Source of the DNA: Psychrobacter sp. NG254
Lineage (GTDB): Bacteria > Pseudomonadota > Gammaproteobacteria > Pseudomonadales > Moraxellaceae
Direction of reading: 5' to 3'
DNA length: 64,000 nt
Assembly (NCBI RefSeq): GCF_015277735.1
Contig: NZ_JADHDA010000002.1
Span: 186,001-250,000, forward strand
Part shown: positions 58,822 to 64,000 of the stretch, piece after piece
Numbering within the stretch: position 1 is the first letter of the stretch
How the letters are laid out: every line of letters starts with the position of its first letter
Translations under genes and position numbers: made by a program
Notes under the pieces: model-generated
What the model saw: the letters and a program-made list of their open reading frames with translations, nothing else
Databases searched by the model: none
Told to the model about the DNA's origin: nothing

Positions 58822-59442
58822 TTATTTCTTTTCAGCACGTACTTTATCAACTAAGTAATCGACAACTTTGACCACTTTAGCATCTTCGCCTGTGACCACA
58901 TATTTGCCTTGTACGACGACAGATGGGACACCCGTGATTTGATAACGTTTGGCACCTTCTTGTGAGCGACCGATTTTTGTACCAACGGCAAATGAGTTAT
59001 AAAGACTGTTGAATTTCTTTTCATTCACGCCTTTGGTTGCATACCATTTGCTGAGTGAAGACTGATCAAATAGCTTTTTGCCATCTTTATGTACAGCATT
59101 AAAGAGCGCATCATGCGTTTTGCTCTCGAAACCTAATAACTGTGCTGCATAAAAACCACGAGCATTGGCTTCCCAAACAGGGTTGAGTGCTGCTGGCGTT
59201 TTGAAAAATGCGACATCTTTATCTTTGGTTTTTGCCCACTTTTCCATATGCGGATTGAGCGCGTTACAATGCGGGCAGCCATACCAGAAAAACTCACGAA
59301 CAATGATAGCATCACCGCTGATGGTCTCTGGGTTGTCTATCACGCGATAATCTTTTCCAGCGACATAGTCCGCAGCCTGTGCGCCCATAGAGGAAAGTCC
59401 AATGGCCATGGCCAAACCAGTCAGTGTAATGACACGTTTCAT
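58822..59442 (-). CDS. dsbA: Thiol:disulfide interchange protein DsbA
   Basis: Periplasmic oxidase that forms disulfide bonds in exported proteins. Signal peptide 1-~23 (ending GAQA), thioredoxin fold with the redox motif Cys56-Pro-His-Cys59 in FFWYGCPHCNALNPH, and the cis-proline loop ITGVPSVVV. 206 residues, normal. AAGGA lies just upstream of the ATG at 59442. Single gene, divergent from ubiG. Confidence 0.95.
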   Translation of the reverse strand: MKRVITLTGLAMAIGLSSMGAQAADYVAGKDYRVIDNPETISGDAIIVREFFWYGCPHCNALNPHMEKWAKTKDKDVAFFKTPAALNPVWEANARGFYAAQLLGFESKTHDALFNAVHKDGKKLFDQSSLSKWYATKGVNEKKFNSLYNSFAVGTKIGRSQEGAKRYQITGVPSVVVQGKYVVTGEDAKVVKVVDYLVDKVRAEKK

Positions 59443-59933
59443 ACTTTATCCTTGAGATGTGGGGATTTAGAATTGGTTAAGAGGTTGGTATATCTATGAT
59501 CTTTAAAGCATGCAATCTCTAAATATATAGTTTTTAGAGTGCCTACATGACGCAGCGTCGAGTATAATCCAACGATACTCAAGTATCGACTATGATAACG
59601 TAAAACATACGTGACTGTGAATCGGATTCTTAACCGATAGTTGTAAAGCTGTTAGCTATTATTTAAGGCGTCTTACTTAGAGCATAAACAGTCATGGGCC
59701 ATTAGGCTAATGATGACTATTTTCTTATCGGTTAATTTTTCATTCGCTTGTTTTGAAGTTATTTAGCTTTAAAGATAACATAACATTGCTAAAACTATTC
59801 ACAATCGGTGACGATGTACTTACGGCAAAACCACTGTGCTCATGCTAATATTAAATACATGACTACGAAATGTAGACGATAACAACATAACAACGATAAC
59901 AGCAATCAAGAAAGACAATCAAGGAAACCTGCT
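59443..59933. other. Intergenic region dsbA / ubiG (491 bp)
   Basis: Shared promoter space of two divergent genes. Apart from the two ribosome-binding sites I see no ORF, hairpin or repeat that stands out. Confidence 0.4.
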
Positions 59934-60782
59934 ATGAGCCAAGCTTTATCCTCTTCGAACGATACGACAAGCAGCACGCTCGACCATACACCAAATACTA
60001 TCATCAATGTAGATCCCAGCGAAGTAGAAAAATTCAATAACTTGGCTGGTGAGTGGTGGAGCAACACGGGCGCATTTGCCACGTTACACGAGATCAACCC
60101 ACTACGCTTGAACTGGATAGAAGAAAACGTAAAGCGCGGCTATCAAAGTGACAATGTAATTTCTAATACCGTCCCTCATGAGACTGCCCGTAAAACAGCT
60201 GAGCAAGGACTAACTGGCAAAAAAGTACTCGATGTAGGGTGCGGCGGTGGTATCTTAGCAGAGTCAATGGCGCGTCGCGGTGCTGACGTGACAGGGATTG
60301 ATTTGGGTACTGAAAACCTCAAAGCAGCTACTGTGCATGCAGAGCAAAGTGGCCTAGAAAATACGCTTCGCTATCAGCATATCCCAGTTGAAGAGCTGGC
60401 AAAGACGCATGGAGGTCAGTTCGATGTGGTGACTTGCATGGAGATGCTGGAGCACGTGCCTGATCCAAGCTCGATTGTGCAAGCCTGTTTCGAGCTGTTG
60501 GCACCGGGCGGTGTCTGTGTGTTATCGACCATCAATCGAAACCCAAAATCATATCTGTTTGCCATCGTTGGGGCAGAGTATGTACTGCGACTGCTTGATC
60601 GCGGCACACACGATTATGCCAAATTTATCACCCCAGCTGAGCTAGACAAAATGGCCATCACTGCTGAATTTGTACGTCAGGATATTATTGGTTTGCATTA
60701 TAATCCGTTGACCAAACGCTACTGGCTCGCTCAAAATGTCGATGTCAACTATATGATGGCAGTACAAAAACCATTGCGTTAA
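59934..60782 (+). CDS. ubiG: Ubiquinone biosynthesis O-methyltransferase UbiG
   Basis: SAM-dependent enzyme doing both O-methylations in ubiquinone synthesis. N-terminal Ser/Thr-rich extension of ~25 residues, then the family block VEKFNNLAGEWWSNTGAFATLHEINPLRL, SAM motif I VLDVGCGGGILAESMARRG, GIDLGTENLKAA, and VTCMEMLEHVPDP. 282 residues against ~240 in E. coli. An AAGGAAA sequence lies before the ATG. Followed by gph in the usual ubiG-gph order. Confidence 0.95.
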   Translation: MSQALSSSNDTTSSTLDHTPNTIINVDPSEVEKFNNLAGEWWSNTGAFATLHEINPLRLNWIEENVKRGYQSDNVISNTVPHETARKTAEQGLTGKKVLDVGCGGGILAESMARRGADVTGIDLGTENLKAATVHAEQSGLENTLRYQHIPVEELAKTHGGQFDVVTCMEMLEHVPDPSSIVQACFELLAPGGVCVLSTINRNPKSYLFAIVGAEYVLRLLDRGTHDYAKFITPAELDKMAITAEFVRQDIIGLHYNPLTKRYWLAQNVDVNYMMAVQKPLR

Positions 60783-60870
60783 GCGAATGCGATGGTGCCA
60801 ATCGAATGCGATGATGGCAACATTTTCGCCTGTTCATCAAACACATTTTTAAACTCAAGAGCATTTCACT

Positions 60871-61581
60871 ATGACCCAATTTGTAAAAGCTGTTTTATTT
60901 GACCTTGATGGGACATTAATCGATACTGCTGCTGATTTTGTTCGTATCATTGGCAAGATGAGTCTCGAAAACGGTTGGCAAGCACCGCCTGAAGCCGACA
61001 TCCGAGAGCAAGTCTCTGCAGGTGCCTCTGCTATGGTGCAATTAATGCTGCGGCATAATGACCAACTTGATGTCAGTGAAGAGGATTTGCTTAATTTTCG
61101 TCAGCAGTTTTTAGACGATTATGAAGCAGATATTTGTGTCGATAGCTGTGTGTTCGCTGAGCTTGAAGAAGTGTTAACCGAGCTTGAGCAAAAAGGCGTG
61201 CCATGGGGAATTGTCACCAACAAGCCGCGTTATTTGGCAGAAAAACTACTAGGCCAAATGCAATTGGATGAACGCTGCGCTGCCTTGGTGTGTCCTGATG
61301 ATGTGTCACGTTCAAAACCAGACCCAGAACCAATGTATATGGCGTTAGAGAAGCTTGCGATACCACGGGGCGCTGCAGGCTGCGTCATCTATGTCGGTGA
61401 CCATATCCGTGATATCGAAGCAGGTAATGCTGCTGGTATGCCAACAATTTTGGCTGCTTATGGTTATATCCCGAGCGATGAGCAAAAGTCCCTCAAAAAG
61501 TGGGGCGCAGACTATATCACTGATACGCCAAAGCAGTTAAATAAGTTGCTGCTTTCTTCTGGTAAATTTGAATATTTATAA
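60871..61581 (+). CDS. gph: Phosphoglycolate phosphatase Gph (HAD family)
   Basis: HAD-superfamily phosphatase of 236 residues. Motif I FDLDGTLIDTAADF with nucleophile and acid/base Asp, motif II IVTNKP, Lys in SRSKPDPEPM, motif IV YVGDHIRDIEAGNAAGM. Cap domain is helical (C1). Place after ubiG supports Gph, although HAD substrate calls from sequence are not firm; the product may be a related small-molecule phosphatase. Confidence 0.88.
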   Translation: MTQFVKAVLFDLDGTLIDTAADFVRIIGKMSLENGWQAPPEADIREQVSAGASAMVQLMLRHNDQLDVSEEDLLNFRQQFLDDYEADICVDSCVFAELEEVLTELEQKGVPWGIVTNKPRYLAEKLLGQMQLDERCAALVCPDDVSRSKPDPEPMYMALEKLAIPRGAAGCVIYVGDHIRDIEAGNAAGMPTILAAYGYIPSDEQKSLKKWGADYITDTPKQLNKLLLSSGKFEYL

Positions 61582-61687
61582 ACGTCTATTTTATGAGTAG
61601 TAAGTAGATTAGCAGCATTAGTAATACTAAATCCGCAACGATAAGCACCTATCCCCAACGATTCAATGATAAGTAGTGAGTAATGCC

Positions 61688-62524
61688 ATGAGTGACAATA
61701 TTAATCAGCTGGCCAATCAGCAAGACAACCAAAAAACCGTTCAAAGTCTTACTCAACCTTTGACTCATGACGATATTCGCAACTTTGTACCACCTGAAAA
61801 CTGTCTAGATGGCAAAACTATCTTGGTGACTGGTGCAGGCGACGGTATTGGCCGTGTGGCCGCACTGACTTATGCCCGTTATGGCGCCACAGTACTGCTA
61901 TTGGGACGTACCAGTAGTAAGCTTGAATATGTTTATGATGAGATCGAAAGCCTCGGTGGTAAGCAGCCCGCCATGTTACCCATGAATCTAGAAGGCGCCA
62001 GTTATGCTGAAATGCAGCAATTAGAAAGACTGATCGATAAAGAGGTCGGTCAGTTAGATGGTATTTTACATAATGCAGGTGTGCTCGGACAGCTGACACC
62101 CCTTGAGATGTATGACATCGATACCTTTGCTCAAGTCATGAAAGTCAATTTTACCGCGACCTTTATGCTTACCCAAGCGCTGCTACCGTTGCTAAAAGAT
62201 GCCGAGCAGGGTTCTATCGTCTTTACCTCTAGCACGGTAGGCACACATCCGCGTGCATTTTGGGGTGCTTATGCACTGTCAAAACAAGCAGTGGAAGGGA
62301 TGAGCGATATCTTCACTCAAGAGACGCAAAACACCACGAATCTGCGTTTTAATTGTATCAATCCTGGTGGCACTCGTACCAATATGCGCGCCCATGCATA
62401 CCCAGGAGAAAGCCCGATGAGCCTTAAAACTCCTGAAGATATTATGGCAGGGTACGTCTGTCTGATGAGTGATGAAAGTATCGGTGTGCGCGGTCAAGTG
62501 GTTGAGCTACAGCCAAAAGGTTAA
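61688..62524 (+). CDS. yciK: YciK-family short-chain dehydrogenase/reductase
   Basis: SDR enzyme. NAD(P)-binding GAGDGIGRVAALTYARYGATV, then NAG motif LHNAGVLG, catalytic Ser in FTSSTVG and Tyr-x-x-x-Lys in YALSKQAVEGM, and INPGGTRTNMR. This closely follows the E. coli YciK pattern, whose substrate is unknown. 278 residues with the ATG at 61688, including a polar N-terminal extension of ~30; a GTG at 61676 is also open. The order ubiG-gph-yciK is common in Pseudomonadales. Confidence 0.9.
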   Translation: MSDNINQLANQQDNQKTVQSLTQPLTHDDIRNFVPPENCLDGKTILVTGAGDGIGRVAALTYARYGATVLLLGRTSSKLEYVYDEIESLGGKQPAMLPMNLEGASYAEMQQLERLIDKEVGQLDGILHNAGVLGQLTPLEMYDIDTFAQVMKVNFTATFMLTQALLPLLKDAEQGSIVFTSSTVGTHPRAFWGAYALSKQAVEGMSDIFTQETQNTTNLRFNCINPGGTRTNMRAHAYPGESPMSLKTPEDIMAGYVCLMSDESIGVRGQVVELQPKG

Positions 62525-62709
62525 TAGCGTCGGTTTGTTAGGGGACAAAAAATGCTAGTTGGAAAACACTAACAGTAACGTATTGATTTTATGCTTAATT
62601 AACCATGGTTTATATAGCCGTTAATCGCTTGTAATTGACTCAATATAACCCCATCTATCTGTTATTAAAGCAATTTATAATATCTAATGATAATAAATAG
62701 GATAAAATT

Positions 62710-62976
62710 ATGGCAGGTGGTTGGTCAAGAGATGGTGCTGAGCACGAACAGATGGATGCGACGGTAAATGATGCGTTAGAGCGAGCGAGACGTTCATTAC
62801 CGACGGGCGTCAGTGCTGAGTTTTGTGATGAATGTGGCAATCCTATTCCGGAGGCACGGCGGATAGCGGTGCCTGGCATCCAGCACTGCGTTGGTTGTCA
62901 GACAGAGCTTGAACAAGAGGCAAAAGCCACTGAACTGTTTAACCGGCGCGGTAGTAAAGACAGCCAATTACGTTAA
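62710..62976 (+). CDS. Small DksA/TraR-type C4 zinc-finger protein
   Basis: 88 residues. The zinc finger is FCDECGNPIPEARRIAVPG...HCVGCQ, with four Cys in the C-x2-C-x17-C-x2-C layout of the DksA/TraR family (YbiI-like short members). The long coiled coil of full DksA is missing. Members of this group may bind the RNA polymerase secondary channel; that is inference here. An RBS-like ATAGGATAAAATT lies before the ATG. Followed by a terminator. Confidence 0.88.
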   Translation: MAGGWSRDGAEHEQMDATVNDALERARRSLPTGVSAEFCDECGNPIPEARRIAVPGIQHCVGCQTELEQEAKATELFNRRGSKDSQLR

Positions 62977-62978
62977 TC

Positions 62979-63019
62979 AAAAAGCGCCCCTGTTATGAAC
63001 ATAACAGGGTCGCTTTTTT
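62979..63019 (+). terminator. Intrinsic terminator downstream of the zinc-finger gene
   Basis: AAAAAGCGCCCCTGTTAT pairs with ATAACAGGGTCGCTTTTTT around a GAAC loop, with one mismatch, followed by T-run; could act in both directions. Confidence 0.88.
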
Positions 63020-63069
63020 GTGGTAGATATTATTTATACATTGATAACATAGGTTATTGTTCTTACCTA

Positions 63070-63176
63070 TATAGTTGATTCAGTTTAAAAGAGAGACAAG
63101 GCAACCGAGTGCAGATGTATATGGGATACCTCAAGTGAAGTTAACGCTGTCACTCTTTTATAGAGGATTGACTATA
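63070..63176. repeat. 107-bp MITE-like element, copy 2 (overlaps 3' end of the CobW-like gene)
   Basis: Same 107-bp length and ends (TATAGTTGATTCAG ... GGATTGACTATA) as the copy at 10930-11036, with nine base differences and no gaps. The right end runs 19 bases into the minus-strand reading frame and provides its stop codon (63158-63160). Confidence 0.85.
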
Positions 63177-64000
63177 ACCATGGCCATCAATTCACGATCA
63201 CAAGCTTCCCAATCTATCGCAGTTGATGATTTAGGTGGATACTGAGGGTCTGTGGCTTCCACAGCAGTATCGGAAATATCCTCTAACTGCAAAATAATCT
63301 CTAAACGGCTATCAGGCTGTGCGTCAACTGTGCTCGTGGTGAGGCTATCAGGGGTGAAATTGATCTGTAGCCAACCATCAGACGTATGTACCACACCTTT
63401 GATACGCTGCCAGTTTGGTAACGCCAGTAACCAGTTCTGTAAATCATCAGCGTTTAACCTATAACTTGCTGGCAGTCGCCATCCTGCCAAGGTCAAATCT
63501 TGCTGATTCTCATGGTAACGATAGGGCAGGTCAGTATCAGTGATGTTTTGGGTATCACTCTCATCTATAGCAGTGCTCGCTGATGGTGCCATTGCGAGAG
63601 AGTTGGTCTGCGGTCGTAAACTGACAGTAGACCGTTGAGGGCGAGCAATAGCCACTTTGCGCTGTGCTGAGATAACTTGGCTAGGTTTACTCAGTTGGGT
63701 ACTTAGTGCTGCGGCATAAGCCTCTGCCAGACCAACACCTGATGCCTCGGTTGTATCAGTGGTCATTGGCTCAGATACTGCCCAAATGATGCTTGTTTGC
63801 GAATTTAGCATGGCTATCCATTCTATCAAAGCTTGTTTTTCGCTCGCATTCAGTTGGTCATAGCGATTGACCACCAGTACATCGGCATCACGGACATGCG
63901 CTTGAAAGCCTTCATGAGTGCGATACTTGACCTGCTGCCACTGTACGCCGCTGAGTACAGTTATCACCGCCTGCATTTTCAAAGCGGTTTGCCAATGCGG
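63158..64000 (-). CDS. CobW-like GTPase / metallochaperone, C-terminal part (5' end cut by window edge)
   Basis: The frame is open to the right edge (bases 63983-64000 encode PHWQTA), so the gene begins outside the window. Visible: DADVLVVNRYDQL, matching the G4-like N/SKxD base-recognition motif of CobW/COG0523 proteins, then a long Ser/Thr-rich linker and a C-terminal region with WRLPASYRLNADDLQNWLLALPNWQRIKGVVHTSDGWLQINF, typical of the CobW_C domain. COG0523 proteins act in metal (zinc, cobalt) homeostasis. The last residues MVIVNPL and the stop codon come largely from the inserted 107-bp repeat. Confidence 0.78.
   Translation of the reverse strand, partial: PHWQTALKMQAVITVLSGVQWQQVKYRTHEGFQAHVRDADVLVVNRYDQLNASEKQALIEWIAMLNSQTSIIWAVSEPMTTDTTEASGVGLAEAYAAALSTQLSKPSQVISAQRKVAIARPQRSTVSLRPQTNSLAMAPSASTAIDESDTQNITDTDLPYRYHENQQDLTLAGWRLPASYRLNADDLQNWLLALPNWQRIKGVVHTSDGWLQINFTPDSLTTSTVDAQPDSRLEIILQLEDISDTAVEATDPQYPPKSSTAIDWEACDRELMAMVIVNPL

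Overview
The window reads as chromosomal DNA of a gammaproteobacterium of the Moraxellaceae, most probably Psychrobacter. The gene orders pstSCAB-phoU, argH|algZ-algR-hemC-hemD-hemX-like, and gltA|sdhCDAB-sucAB-lpd-sucCD match the Pseudomonas/Moraxellaceae pattern. Moderate GC and hydrophilic Ser/Asn/Asp-rich inserts in several housekeeping enzymes fit a marine or cold-adapted member. The genus call is inference from protein similarity recalled from knowledge; no search was run.

Layout. 1-5.2 kb: phosphate uptake operon (pstS cut by the left edge, pstC, pstA, pstB, phoU). 5.3-13.8 kb: yggX and argH on minus, then an AlgZ/AlgR-like LytTR two-component pair and the haem genes hemC, hemD and a HemX-like membrane protein, followed by an acyl-CoA thioesterase. 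13.9-18.7 kb: ribB (with a cysteine-free GTP cyclohydrolase II-like tail), rarA, an HExxH protein and a lipoprotein. 18.8-34.2 kb: a compact TCA-cycle block, with citrate synthase divergent from succinate dehydrogenase, 2-oxoglutarate dehydrogenase and succinyl-CoA synthetase. 34.3-43.8 kb: a strongly AT-rich surface-glycan island with a three-part glycosyltransferase-like protein, a putative Ser-Asp-His hydrolase/acyltransferase, two more glycosyltransferases, a TviB/WbpA-type nucleotide-sugar dehydrogenase and a single-module KpsC-like protein. 44-50.9 kb: sugar-nucleotide supply (galE, galU, pgi, a UDP-glucose-dehydrogenase-like pseudoenzyme, and an AlgC-type phosphomannomutase/phosphoglucomutase). 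50.9-63 kb: mazG, a ComEA-like protein, pcnB with a very long basic tail, folK, panB, panC, rapZ, yjgA/darP, dsbA, ubiG, gph, a YciK-type dehydrogenase and a small DksA-type zinc-finger protein. 63.1-64 kb: the 3' part of a CobW-like GTPase gene cut by the right edge.

Most notable observations: (1) a 107-bp element with imperfect 24-bp terminal inverted repeats, present twice (10930-11036 and 63070-63176); one copy sits between hemC and hemD, the other supplies the stop codon and last residues of the CobW-like gene; (2) the AT-rich glycan island with architectures I do not recognise; (3) three proteins that keep a fold but have lost catalytic motifs (the AlgZ-like kinase, the Ugd-like protein, the RibA-like half of RibB); (4) strong RNA hairpins inside the pst, sdh and suc operons that could set unequal subunit expression. 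No tRNA, rRNA, CRISPR array, prophage or intact insertion sequence was seen.
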